From contig CALEPR010000024.1 of NCBI GenBank assembly GCA_937910665.1, positions 1 through 56,667 of the forward strand: a DNA stretch of 56,667 nt, in the 5' to 3' direction. The DNA comes from an uncultured Selenomonadales bacterium (GTDB lineage Bacteria > Bacillota > Negativicutes > Selenomonadales > Selenomonadaceae). Made by a program: the position numbers and the translations under genes. Of the stretch, positions 8,379 through 16,429 are shown in pieces (position 1 is the stretch's first letter; each line of letters starts with the position of its first letter). The notes below the pieces were generated by a model. It was not told the DNA's origin. It searched no databases and worked only from the letters and a program-made list of their open reading frames with translations.

Positions 8379-8562
8379 AGTGCTTTGTCCGTGTTGCGGT
8401 GAAGGATTAGTCGAAGAAGGACATAACTACGATATTTGTGATGTTTGTTTTTGGGAGGACGATCCTGTTCAATTTGAAGATCCGAACTATTACGGAGGTG
8501 CAAATCGCATTTCCTTGAATGAGGCAAGACAAATTTATCTTGAAAAGCGCAAATCAGCTTGA
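8362..8562 (+). CDS. CPCC-family cysteine-rich zinc protein
   Basis: A 66-residue protein with LCPCCGEGLVEEG near the N-terminus, ICDVCFWEDDPVQFEDP in the middle and YYGGANRISLNEAR toward the end. This is the complete signature of the cysteine-rich CPCC family, with four cysteines placed to bind one zinc. It has its own strong ribosome binding site (AAAGGAG at 8346-8352, inside the upstream gene) and overlaps that gene by 17 bases, so both are probably made from one message. The biochemical role of the family is not established. It is often a small neighbour of toxin-like genes, which makes an immunity function plausible here but not shown. Confidence 0.8.
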   Translation: MEEENKVLCPCCGEGLVEEGHNYDICDVCFWEDDPVQFEDPNYYGGANRISLNEARQIYLEKRKSA

Positions 8563-8599
8563 GGAAAAATTTTAAAAAAATTTTTAGGCGGTGAATGAA

Positions 8600-9187
8600 A
8601 TGGTTGACAAGGAAATTTTTGAACAGAAAAAATCTTTGCGGAAGGAAATGACTTCAAAGCGTGCCGAACTTTCAAAAGAAGAGCGCGAAAAAATTAGTCA
8701 CGAAGTCGTTCAGAAAATTTTGGCGCATCCTGTTTACCAAAATTCCAAAACTGTAATGGCTTATGCGTCGATGCCTGAAGAAATTCAGCTTACAGAACTT
8801 TTTGACGACGCTTTTGCCGCAGGAAAAACTTTGGCGATACCTTTCATTGTCGGGCGAGGAAATATGCGTCCTGTTTTGTTGCCGAGCAAAGATGTTCTGG
8901 AAGTCGGCGACTTTGGAATTTTGACTGTGCGTCAGGAGAACAGAAAATTTGTCGACGTGAAAGCGATTGACTGCGTGATTGTTCCGGGCGCGGCGTTCGA
9001 TTCTCACGGCAACAGACTTGGCAAAGGCGGCGGCTATTACGACAGATTTTTGAAACTTGCAGTCAACGCGAAAAAAATTGCTCCGGCTTTTGATTTTCAG
9101 CTTATCGAAAATGTTCCGATTACTCCATCCGATTGCGGAGTTGATGTGATTATCACGCCGAGTAAAACTATTGACTTGCTCGGCTGA
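8600..9187 (+). CDS. 5-formyltetrahydrofolate cyclo-ligase
   Basis: About 195 residues. It converts 5-formyl-THF and ATP to 5,10-methenyl-THF, returning stored folate to the one-carbon pool. The family hallmark GKGGGYYDRFL is present, preceded by VIVPGAAFDSHGNRLG. The N-terminal basic helix KKSLRKEMTSKRAEL and MAYASMPEEIQ are also typical. The frame allows a GTG at 8591, but the ATG at 8600 is spaced 5 bases after GGTGA and gives the usual N-terminus. The next gene begins 13 bases downstream, so they are likely co-transcribed. Confidence 0.93.
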   Translation: MVDKEIFEQKKSLRKEMTSKRAELSKEEREKISHEVVQKILAHPVYQNSKTVMAYASMPEEIQLTELFDDAFAAGKTLAIPFIVGRGNMRPVLLPSKDVLEVGDFGILTVRQENRKFVDVKAIDCVIVPGAAFDSHGNRLGKGGGYYDRFLKLAVNAKKIAPAFDFQLIENVPITPSDCGVDVIITPSKTIDLLG

Positions 9188-9200
9188 AAGGTTTTTGATT

Positions 9201-10256
9201 ATGGACTTTAAAAATTTTTCACTGCTTGTACTTGCAGGAGGAAAAAATTCAAAACTCGGACAGGACAAAAGATTTATCGAAGTCGGCGGAAAAAAATTGT
9301 TGGAAAATATTTTGCAGAAGGCGCAGGAAAAAAATTTCGCGCAGATTTTTTTGTGCGTCGAACAGGAAATTTTGCCGCTGAGCATTTTATCTTGGAAGTA
9401 TGACGCAAAAATTTTAGTCAACAAGTTCAAAAATTCCGAGCCGCTTTCGGAAATTGCAACAGGACTTTCAAAAATTCAAACTGATTGGGCGTTGGCGATT
9501 TCTGCCGATATGCCTTTTTTTGAATTTGAAACTTTGCAGGAGATAGAAAAATTTTCCAGACTCCGCGCGATAATTCCTGAAGTCGGCGGAGAATTGAAAC
9601 CGCTCGCAGGATTTTATCACAAGTCACTTGCAGAAAAATTTTCTCAAGCAATTCAATTCGGCGAAACAGATATTTTAGAAGCTGCAAAAAAAGTTCCGCA
9701 CAAATTTATAAAACTTTCGGCGGACGAAAAAAATTTTTTCAAAATAAATACTCGCGCAGATTTAAGAATGGCTCAAGGTCGCGCCGCAAATTTGTCGCGC
9801 AAAGTTCCAATAATTTCCGTCGCCGATGAGGAAGAAACTTTCACTGAAAAATTAGTTGAAAATTTGTCGGCTGAAAAAATTTCTGTCGCCGTGATAAAAA
9901 GCGAACTGCAGGAATTTAATTTTGAAATCGAAGGCGTAAAAAAATTTCAGGACGCAGGCGCGAAAAATGTCGCGGTAATTTCTTCGGAAGGTTGGCTGAT
10001 GTTTCGGCAAACGGAGCGTCGCGAAGATTTTTTGACTGTCGCGGAAAAGTTTGAAGGCGCGGACTTGATCTTGATTGAATGTCGAACGCCTGTCACTCAA
10101 CCTGCGCTGTCGCTCCTCAACGCGGAGGACATTTCTGCAGACAAAAAAATTGCCGCGATTTTTTCAAGCGAACCTGAAACTTCAGATGAAGTTTTTCAGT
10201 TCGATCTTCGCGACATAAATTCTGCAATAAAAATTTGTAAATTTCTGATGAACTAA
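9201..10256 (+). CDS. MobA-type molybdenum cofactor guanylyltransferase fused to a MobB-like domain
   Basis: A 351-residue protein. The N-terminal part (about 1-190) is a MobA-type nucleotidyltransferase: VLAGGKNSKLGQDKRFIE matches the GTP-binding loop and ISADMPFF supplies the metal-binding Asp. It would attach GMP to molybdopterin. The C-terminal part (about 200-351) has the length and layout of MobB (VPIISVADEEETFTEKLVE ... LILIECRTP), but the expected glycine- and lysine-rich P-loop is replaced by ADEEETFTE, so it is unlikely to bind GTP. The ATG at 9201 follows AAAGG at 9 bases. The stop overlaps the end of the opposing phosphatase gene by 4 bases. A molybdenum- or tungsten-dependent enzyme should be encoded elsewhere. 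Confidence 0.8.
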   Translation: MDFKNFSLLVLAGGKNSKLGQDKRFIEVGGKKLLENILQKAQEKNFAQIFLCVEQEILPLSILSWKYDAKILVNKFKNSEPLSEIATGLSKIQTDWALAISADMPFFEFETLQEIEKFSRLRAIIPEVGGELKPLAGFYHKSLAEKFSQAIQFGETDILEAAKKVPHKFIKLSADEKNFFKINTRADLRMAQGRAANLSRKVPIISVADEEETFTEKLVENLSAEKISVAVIKSELQEFNFEIEGVKKFQDAGAKNVAVISSEGWLMFRQTERREDFLTVAEKFEGADLILIECRTPVTQPALSLLNAEDISADKKIAAIFSSEPETSDEVFQFDLRDINSAIKICKFLMN

Positions 10257-10873
10257 ATTTTTTCCAAGTGCGCCGTGCTGTTCATCAATTCGACAATCCA
10301 ATTTCCATCGTCCTCGCGCAAAATATTTACCGCCGTATTGAATTGAGCAATCGACCACATTTTGCGAATTGGAATATCCAAAAAGGCACAAAGTATCACT
10401 CGATTAATTGCGCCGTGAGCGACGACGATAACGTGAGAATTTTTTTCTGCGGAGTGTTTGTCGATAATTTTTTGTATCGCCTCCATTGCGCGAATCTGAG
10501 TTTGTCGAAAAGTTTCGGCGTTCGGAATTTTCAATTCGTCGGGCTGCATAAAAAATTTTTCAAAGTTTTCGGGTTCTTCCTTCGCAATATCGCGGAGCAA
10601 TTTTCCTTCCCAGTCGCCAAAACTTATTTCACGAAGTTCGGGAACATTTTGAACATGGAGATTAAATTTGTTCGCCAAAATTATCGCGGTAGTTTCGGCG
10701 CGGGCGAGAGGACTGGAATAAATTGCGTCAGCTGTATGAAAAGGACAATGAGCTGCCAAAAGTCGCGCCTGATGAAGTCCGTCCGGCGAAAGGTGAACGT
10801 CGCTACTTCCTTGCATTTTTCCAATTCCGTTCCAAGGTGTAAGTCCATGTCGAACCAACATTATTTTCATCAT
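10253..10873 (-). CDS. Histidine phosphatase superfamily protein (phosphoglycerate mutase/CobC-like)
   Basis: A 206-residue member of the branch-1 histidine phosphatases. The phosphorylated His lies in LVRHGLTPWN, SPLARAETTA carries the conserved Arg and Glu, and VVVAHGAINRVIL holds the second catalytic His. Size and FGDWEGK fit both alpha-ribazole phosphatase (CobC, cobalamin assembly) and broad-specificity phosphatases; the substrate cannot be told from sequence. The corrin gene cobI is 5.5 kb away, which is weak support for CobC. The ATG at 10873 follows AAGGAAG by 7 bases. Its 3' end overlaps the opposing mob gene by 4 bases. Confidence 0.88.
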   Translation of the reverse strand: MMKIMLVRHGLTPWNGIGKMQGSSDVHLSPDGLHQARLLAAHCPFHTADAIYSSPLARAETTAIILANKFNLHVQNVPELREISFGDWEGKLLRDIAKEEPENFEKFFMQPDELKIPNAETFRQTQIRAMEAIQKIIDKHSAEKNSHVIVVAHGAINRVILCAFLDIPIRKMWSIAQFNTAVNILREDDGNWIVELMNSTAHLEKI

Positions 10874-11190
10874 AAAAAAACTTCCTTTTTTTCGTCGTGA
10901 GGTGAATCGCAACTATTTCAATCATCTGAATCACCTGCGAATTTTTCATTTGTTTCCGGCTAATGCTTCCGGCGATTTAATTTTCCTGCGAGAAATTCTT
11001 TTGTGGTTCAATTCCTTTTTAAAACATATTTGCAACCATAGCTTTGTTTATTGTACATAATTTCATAGCTTTAAACTACTAAAAAAGTTCATGTAAATTT
11101 TCAGCAGTTTTTTTTATAAGAGGCATTTTGTTTTCACGCAAATAATCTTTTTGATTTATGAGAAAACAGTCAGAAAGATTTTACTATTTT
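10874..11190. other. Intergenic region without a recognised gene
   Basis: 317 bases between two leftward genes. It holds only very short frames, a CATAGCTTT direct repeat (near 11036 and 11065) and T-rich stretches. I see no convincing terminator, promoter pair or RNA gene. Confidence 0.5.
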
Positions 11191-12831
11191 TCAACTCTGA
11201 TTCTCTTGTGCAACAAGTCGCTCTGCTCCATAGCGTTTTCTGAGCGCAGGTTTTTCAATTTTGCCTGTCGCATTTCTCGGAATGTCAGCGAAAATAATTT
11301 TGCGCGGACGTTTATATCTCGGAAGTTGGTTGCAGAAATTATTTATTTCTTCCTCTGTGCAAGTCATGCCTTCCTTAATTTCGATAATCGCCGCAGAAAT
11401 TTCTCCAAGCCTTCTGTCCGCAAGTCCGATAACTGCCACATCTTTAATCTTGTCGAACTTGTGCAGGAAGTCCTCAATTTGAACAGGATAAATATTTTCT
11501 CCGCCGCTGACAATGACATCTTTTTTCCTGTCGACCAGAAAATAAAATCCATCTGCGTCCTGCATCGCCATGTCGCCCGTCAAAAGCCAACCATCTTTTA
11601 AAACTTCTGAAGTAGCTTTTTCATCGTTGTAGTAGCAAGTCATAATTCCGGGGCCTTTTACGCAAAGTTCGCCGACTTCGCCTTGCTGAACTTCCGCGCC
11701 ATGTTCGTCAATAATTTTGCATGTCCAACGATAACCTGGAACGCCAATCGCTCCGACTTTTGAAATATTTTCCAGACCAAGATGAACGCAGCCGGGCCCT
11801 GTCGATTCTGAAAGTCCATAATTTGTGTCGTACTGGTGGTGAGGAAAATATTTTTTCCAACGCTTTATCAAACTCGGCGGAACAGGTTGCGCTCCGATAT
11901 GCATAAGTCGCCACTGCGAAAGTTCATAGTCCTCAAGTTTCAAATTTCCGCTGTCCAACGCATCCAAAATATCCTGCGCCCAAGGAACTAAAAGCCAAAC
12001 TATTGTGCAACGTTCCTTGCTCACAGCGTCCAAAATTATTTCAGGTTTAGTTCCTTTCAACAAGACTGCTTTACTTCCGGCAACTAAACTTCCCATCCAG
12101 TGAAATTTTGCGCCTGTGTGATAAAGCGGAGGAATACACAAAAAATTATCTTTCCTCCCCGTTAAATGATGTTTCTGCTCCATCTGCGCGGCTTGAGTCA
12201 AACTTTGATGTTTATGCAAAATTGCTTTTGGAAAACCTGTCGTTCCTGAAGAAAAATAAATTGCTCCGAAGTCGTCGTCGGTAATTTCAAAATCCAAGTT
12301 CGGTTTGTGACTTGAACAGTCTGCCACCAACATGTGATAACTTTCCGCAAAACTGGGACAATTATCGCCGACATAAATTAAAAGTCTGCCGCGAGAAAGT
12401 CTCTCTGCATTTGCCTCAATTCTTCCAATAAATTCACTGCCAAAAATTATTACGTCGACTTCGGCAAGTTCCGCGCAATACAAAATTTCATCAGCGTCAT
12501 AGCGAAAATTAAAAGGCACAGCGATTGCGCCGGTTTTCAAAACGCCAAAATAAATTGGCAACCATTCCAAGCAGTTGTACATAATGATTGCAACTTTGTC
12601 GCCTTTCTGAACTCCGCGCTCCAAAAGAAGATTGGCGCAACGATTTGCCTTTTCATCAAAGACGCTCCAAGTAATTTCTCTGCGGTAAGGCTCAAAGCGA
12701 TTCGATTCAATCAAACTAAATTCTTTCCAGCTGATTCTTTGACTGCTCGGCTCCGTCGGGTTGAGTTCGACAAGAGCGACTTCATCGCCATAAAGTTCAG
12801 CATTTCTTTCAAGATACTCCATTACAGGCAT
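11191..12831 (-). CDS. AMP-dependent acyl-CoA synthetase/ligase
   Basis: A 546-residue class I adenylate-forming enzyme that activates a carboxylic acid as acyl-AMP and transfers it to CoA. Core motifs are all present: FSSGTTGFPKAILHKHQ (ATP-binding loop), NYGLSESTGPG, LLTGDMAMQDADGF, the hinge VDRKKDVIVSGGENIYP and the catalytic-lysine end ATGKIEKPALRKRYG. The N-terminus has two similar stretches (RISWKEFSLIE and REITWSVFDEKANR) also seen in cyclohexanecarboxylate/medium-chain ligase-like relatives. The substrate is not predictable; medium-chain or aromatic acids are possible. It stands alone, with no beta-oxidation genes beside it. GAGGAGG precedes the ATG. Confidence 0.88.
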   Translation of the reverse strand: MPVMEYLERNAELYGDEVALVELNPTEPSSQRISWKEFSLIESNRFEPYRREITWSVFDEKANRCANLLLERGVQKGDKVAIIMYNCLEWLPIYFGVLKTGAIAVPFNFRYDADEILYCAELAEVDVIIFGSEFIGRIEANAERLSRGRLLIYVGDNCPSFAESYHMLVADCSSHKPNLDFEITDDDFGAIYFSSGTTGFPKAILHKHQSLTQAAQMEQKHHLTGRKDNFLCIPPLYHTGAKFHWMGSLVAGSKAVLLKGTKPEIILDAVSKERCTIVWLLVPWAQDILDALDSGNLKLEDYELSQWRLMHIGAQPVPPSLIKRWKKYFPHHQYDTNYGLSESTGPGCVHLGLENISKVGAIGVPGYRWTCKIIDEHGAEVQQGEVGELCVKGPGIMTCYYNDEKATSEVLKDGWLLTGDMAMQDADGFYFLVDRKKDVIVSGGENIYPVQIEDFLHKFDKIKDVAVIGLADRRLGEISAAIIEIKEGMTCTEEEINNFCNQLPRYKRPRKIIFADIPRNATGKIEKPALRKRYGAERLVAQENQS

Positions 12832-12932
12832 AAAAAAATTTCCTCCTCAAAAAAAGGTTTTACAAATATTCTTGTCTATTCTTTAAATGCCGCAATTTCC
12901 CTGCAAAAATATCATAAATATGATGAAGATAA

Positions 12933-12976
12933 AACAAAATTGCCTGCGCGATATTTATCACACAGACAATTTTGTT
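12933..12976 (-). terminator. Likely terminator of gdhA
   Basis: On the minus strand AACAAAATTGTCTG pairs with CAGGCAATTTTGTT over 14 bases (one G-T pair) around a 16-base loop, followed by TTATC. It sits about 30 bases after the gdhA stop. Confidence 0.65.
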
Positions 12977-13005
12977 ATTTTTAGTTCAAAGTTTCAAAAA
13001 AAATT

Positions 13006-14355
13006 TTACACAACGCCCTGCGCCGACATTGCTTCTGCAACTTTTTTGAAACCGGCAATATTCGCGCCCATGACCAAGTTGTCGGGATCGCCAAATTCTT
13101 CGGCATTTTTCTTTGCGTTCTTGTAAATATTTTCCATAATCTCTTTGAGTTTGTTATCGACTTCCTCGAAAGTCCAATGCAAACGCTCGGAGTTCTGACT
13201 CATTTCCAGAGCAGAAACTGCAACGCCGCCGGCATTGGCAGCTTTCGCAGGAGCAAAGAGAACATTATTTTTCAGGAAGTAATCAATCGCCTCAAGTGTG
13301 GAAGGCATATTTGCCCCTTCGCCGACAACTTTACAGCCGTTGGCAACAAGTTTTTTCGCGCTGTCAAGGTTAATTTCTTCCTGCGTCGCGCACGGCAAAG
13401 CGATGTCGCATTTAACTCCCCAAACGCCTTGACAACCTTCGTGATATTCGGCATCTTTGTGGTAGTTGAGATATTCTTTAATGCGTCCGCGATGAATTTC
13501 TTTAATTTCTTTAACAGCCGCCAAATCAATTCCGTTAGCGTCGTAAACATAGCCGTTTGAATCGGAGCAAGTGACAACCTTCGCGCCAAATTCCTGAGCC
13601 TTCTCAATCGCGTAAGTCGCAACATTTCCTGAACCGCTGATAACGACAACTTTATCTTTCAAGCTGATATTTTTTGCGTCCAACATATTTTTGACAAAGT
13701 AGAGAAGTCCATAACCTGTCGCTTCTGTTCTTGTCAAACTTCCGCCGTAAGTCAAACCTTTTCCTGTCAAAACTCCATTGTCATAAGCGTCACGAACTCT
13801 CTTGTACTGTCCGAAAAGGTAACCGATTTCACGACCGCCAACGCCAATGTCGCCCGCAGGTACGTCGATGTTCGGGCCGATATGGCGATAAAGTTCAGTC
13901 ATGAACGCCTGACAGAATTTCATAACTTCGTTGTCAGTTTTTCCTTTCGGATCGAAGTCACTGCCGCCTTTGCCGCCGCCGATAGGAAGTCCTGTCAAAG
14001 AATTTTTGAAAACCTGCTCGAAAGCCAAAAATTTCAAAATGCTGAGGTTGACGCTGGGATGGAAACGCAAACCGCCTTTGTAAGGTCCAATAGCCGAGTT
14101 CATCTGTACACGATAGCCGCGATTGACTTGAATCTCATTTTTGTCGTCCTCCCAAGCGACGCGGAAAGAAATCACGCGCTCCGGCTCGATGATGCGCTCA
14201 AGAAGTTTTTCATTTTTATACTTGGGATTTTTTTCCAAGAAAGGTACAATCGAGGTCAAAACTTCCTTCGCTGTGTTTTGAAATTCGATCTGATCGGGAT
14301 CGCGCTGTTTGACAAGTTCCAAAATATCATTAACATAAACCTGCATTTCTGACAT
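13006..14355 (-). CDS. gdhA: NADP-type glutamate dehydrogenase
   Basis: A 449-residue hexameric-type enzyme that interconverts 2-oxoglutarate plus ammonia with glutamate. The substrate-binding region GGGKGGSDFDPKGKTDNEV and the catalytic-Asp segment DVPAGDIGVGGREIGYLFGQ are intact. VVISGSGNVATYAIEKAQ is the dinucleotide fold. Length and sequence match the roughly 450-residue NADP-dependent biosynthetic class. GGAGG lies 8 bases before the ATG. It is a single-gene unit with its own terminator and so is probably the main ammonia-assimilation step. Confidence 0.97.
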   Translation of the reverse strand: MSEMQVYVNDILELVKQRDPDQIEFQNTAKEVLTSIVPFLEKNPKYKNEKLLERIIEPERVISFRVAWEDDKNEIQVNRGYRVQMNSAIGPYKGGLRFHPSVNLSILKFLAFEQVFKNSLTGLPIGGGKGGSDFDPKGKTDNEVMKFCQAFMTELYRHIGPNIDVPAGDIGVGGREIGYLFGQYKRVRDAYDNGVLTGKGLTYGGSLTRTEATGYGLLYFVKNMLDAKNISLKDKVVVISGSGNVATYAIEKAQEFGAKVVTCSDSNGYVYDANGIDLAAVKEIKEIHRGRIKEYLNYHKDAEYHEGCQGVWGVKCDIALPCATQEEINLDSAKKLVANGCKVVGEGANMPSTLEAIDYFLKNNVLFAPAKAANAGGVAVSALEMSQNSERLHWTFEEVDNKLKEIMENIYKNAKKNAEEFGDPDNLVMGANIAGFKKVAEAMSAQGVV

Positions 14356-14452
14356 ATTTATTTCCTCCTTTTAACGAGGGAAAGTTTATCACAGTATAAA
14401 AATTTTGTATAGCACTCTTGCCAAAATATATTGTATACTTTTCAAGATTAAA

Positions 14453-14500
14453 AATTAGGAATCAAGAATGAAATAATTCCTCACTCCTAATTCCTAATTC
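14453..14500. repeat. Family A heptad repeat element (copy 2), partly coding
   Basis: Units attagga, atcaaga, atgaaat, then aattcct, cactcct, aattcct. Read on the minus strand it encodes the last residues of the histidine kinase (ELGIRSEELFHS) and the bases just after its stop. Confidence 0.8.
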
Positions 14501-15151
14501 AAAATTTACCGTCGTTCCTTTGCCGAGTTCGCTTTCAATTTCAATTTTTATTTCATGCTGATCTGCGATCCATTTTGCGATTGAAAGACCGAGTCCGAAA
14601 GAATTTTTTTCACCGACTTTTTTTGCTCGCGACTTGTCAATTTTAAAAAATCTGTCAAAAATTTTTTCAAAATTTTCCTCTGCCATCCCAATACCGCTGT
14701 CAATAATTTTTATGCGGGGCTTTTCAACTTTCAGAAAAATTTTTTCTTCGCTGAAACTTAGAGCGTTGTCGATGAATTCGCGAAACATTTTTTCCAGAAA
14801 ATCTTTGTCGCCGACAATTTTAAAATTTTCCCCGGGCAAAAATTCCAGTCGGGGATTGTTATATTTTTCGATGACAGACTTTAAAAGTTCGTTGACTTCG
14901 ACAGGAAATTTTTTCAGCGGCAAATTATTTTGATCTGCGCGGGCGAGGAATAAAATTTTTTCGACTAAATTTTGCATATTTTCCGCAGAATTTTTTATTG
15001 CCTCCGTCGCCTCCTGAAAAAGTTCCAAATCTTCTCCGCCGAAATTTTCTAGGATGTCCACATATCCGCGAATAATCGTAAGAGGCGTTCTTAGTTCGTG
15101 GGACATATTTGCAATCATTTCCAAGTCAACAGAATCAATCTCGCACGACAT
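14462..15151 (-). CDS. Soluble sensor histidine kinase lacking an input domain
   Basis: 229 residues with no membrane segment and no sensor domain: the protein begins almost at the phosphoacceptor box NMSHELRTPLTIIRGY (His18). The ATP-binding region follows with N-box EFIDNALSFSEE, G1 IIDSGIGMAEENF, F-box FDRFFKIDKSRA and G2 SFGLGLSIAKWIADQH. The normal end would be near VNFEL; the remaining residues come from repeat copy 2. It overlaps the 3' end of the response regulator by 17 bases, so it is translated coupled to it. Either the sensing part was lost or the kinase gets its signal from another protein; the upstream frame holds only the regulator. Confidence 0.88.
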   Translation of the reverse strand: MSCEIDSVDLEMIANMSHELRTPLTIIRGYVDILENFGGEDLELFQEATEAIKNSAENMQNLVEKILFLARADQNNLPLKKFPVEVNELLKSVIEKYNNPRLEFLPGENFKIVGDKDFLEKMFREFIDNALSFSEEKIFLKVEKPRIKIIDSGIGMAEENFEKIFDRFFKIDKSRAKKVGEKNSFGLGLSIAKWIADQHEIKIEIESELGKGTTVNFELGIRSEELFHS

Positions 15152-15821
15152 AACCTACGCCTCGCGTTGTGTGAATATATTTTTTTCCGAACCTGTCGTC
15201 AATTTTTGTCCGCAAATAACTTATGTAAACGTCCACGACATTAGTATTGCCGAAATAGTCGTAGCCCCAAACTTGTTGCAAAATTTGATCGCGGCTCAGC
15301 ACATGATTTTTATTTTCTACAAGATAAATCAAAAGTTCATATTCTTTGTGAGTGAGTTCGACAGGTTCGCCGCCGACTTTAACTTCGTAGCGATCGGGAT
15401 ACAAAATCATGTCGCCGATGATAAAGTGATTTTCTTCCTGCCGCCGAACTTCGCGCCGACGTTTTATAATTCCTTTAATCCTGGCTAAAAGTTCCTCCGA
15501 CGCAAAAGGTTTTATCATGTAATCGTTCGCGCCAAGTTCCAAACCTTCAACCTTGTCTTTGATTTCATCTCGCGCAGTCAACATAATAATTGGCACGTCG
15601 CTGATTTCGCGAACTTTTTTGCAAATTTCCATGCCGTCCATCTCCGGCAACATAACGTCGAGCAAAACTAAATCATATTTTTCCTGAATAATTCTTTCGT
15701 ATGCGCGGCGACCATTGTGTTCAATCGCAGTTTTGAAACCGGCTTTTTCTAAATTTATCTGGATGAATCTTGCAATATGCTTTTCATCTTCCACGATAAA
15801 AATTTTCGCGCTTTCTTCCAA
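15135..15821 (-). CDS. OmpR-family response regulator
   Basis: 228 residues: a receiver domain (phosphoacceptor Asp55 in LVLLDVMLPEMDG, Thr in MLTARD, Lys in MIKPFASEELLAR) and a C-terminal winged helix (about 130-228, with YELLIYLVENKNHVLSRDQI and YISYLRTKIDDRFG). The TTG at 15821 follows GGAGG by 8 bases and gives the usual N-terminus; the frame extends 5 codons further without a good site. It is the partner of the overlapping soluble kinase. Target genes are unknown. Confidence 0.93.
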   Translation of the reverse strand: MEESAKIFIVEDEKHIARFIQINLEKAGFKTAIEHNGRRAYERIIQEKYDLVLLDVMLPEMDGMEICKKVREISDVPIIMLTARDEIKDKVEGLELGANDYMIKPFASEELLARIKGIIKRRREVRRQEENHFIIGDMILYPDRYEVKVGGEPVELTHKEYELLIYLVENKNHVLSRDQILQQVWGYDYFGNTNVVDVYISYLRTKIDDRFGKKYIHTTRGVGYVVRD

Positions 15822-15904
15822 GTAGAACACCTCCAAAAAAAAATTTTCAAGTCAATAATACATTAAATTTGACTGGAAAGAAATATTTTTTTGAAAAAAT
15901 TTTT

Positions 15905-16297
15905 TTAGATGTGGAAATGATTCATCATTTTTTCTGTCAAAGATTTTGCGTCGTCGTCCTTGTGTTCAAGCAAATATTTCAGCGTCGTCTTGTTGAAAAA
16001 AGAAGTTATTGGAACGTAGCGATTATATTTTCTGAAGTCGCCGAACTTCATTAACTTTTTGTGCAGGGCGAAAATATCTTTCTCGGTGGCATTATTTTTT
16101 TTCAAAATGTTTCCGAGATAAATATCTTTGCTGATAATTTCAAAAATTTCATGAATAAGTTTCGGGTTGTTTTTGTCGCGCTCATATTTTTCGATAAGTG
16201 CGACTGATCTTTTCGACATAACAAGAGCTCTGCAAAGTCCCGTCAAGAAAACAAAAGTTACAAGCACCAAGAGTACAATTAAAAAAAATTCATTCAC
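15905..16297 (-). CDS. Small single-span membrane protein of unknown function
   Basis: About 130 residues. I do not recognise a family. An N-terminal membrane segment (FFLIVLLVLVTFVFLTG) is followed by a basic, helical cytoplasmic-type tail rich in Lys and Glu (ALIEKYERDKNNPKLIHEI ... LTEKMMNHFHI). The GTG at 16297 sits 8 bases after GGAGG and is preferred to the TTG that overlaps that site. It lies upstream of the two-component genes in the same orientation, separated by about 70 bases of A/T tracts. Confidence 0.65.
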   Translation of the reverse strand: MNEFFLIVLLVLVTFVFLTGLCRALVMSKRSVALIEKYERDKNNPKLIHEIFEIISKDIYLGNILKKNNATEKDIFALHKKLMKFGDFRKYNRYVPITSFFNKTTLKYLLEHKDDDAKSLTEKMMNHFHI

Positions 16298-16429
16298 TGT
16301 TTTCGCCTCCAATGTTCACAAGAAAAAAAGTTTATGTTATTATTGCAAATAAAAAATTATGAGCGATTAGAAAAAATTTTCCGCAAATATTCGCAGGAAC
16401 TATTTTAGCACAACGGAGGTATTTTTTAA

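Noticed and set aside
8672..9430. Long open frame (252 codons) opposite the 5-formyl-THF cyclo-ligase gene
   Set aside because: It is the reverse complement of a well-recognised gene and the start of the next one, has no ribosome binding site or family features, and is Cys/Phe/Asn/Ser-rich as expected for antisense of this A+T-rich DNA.
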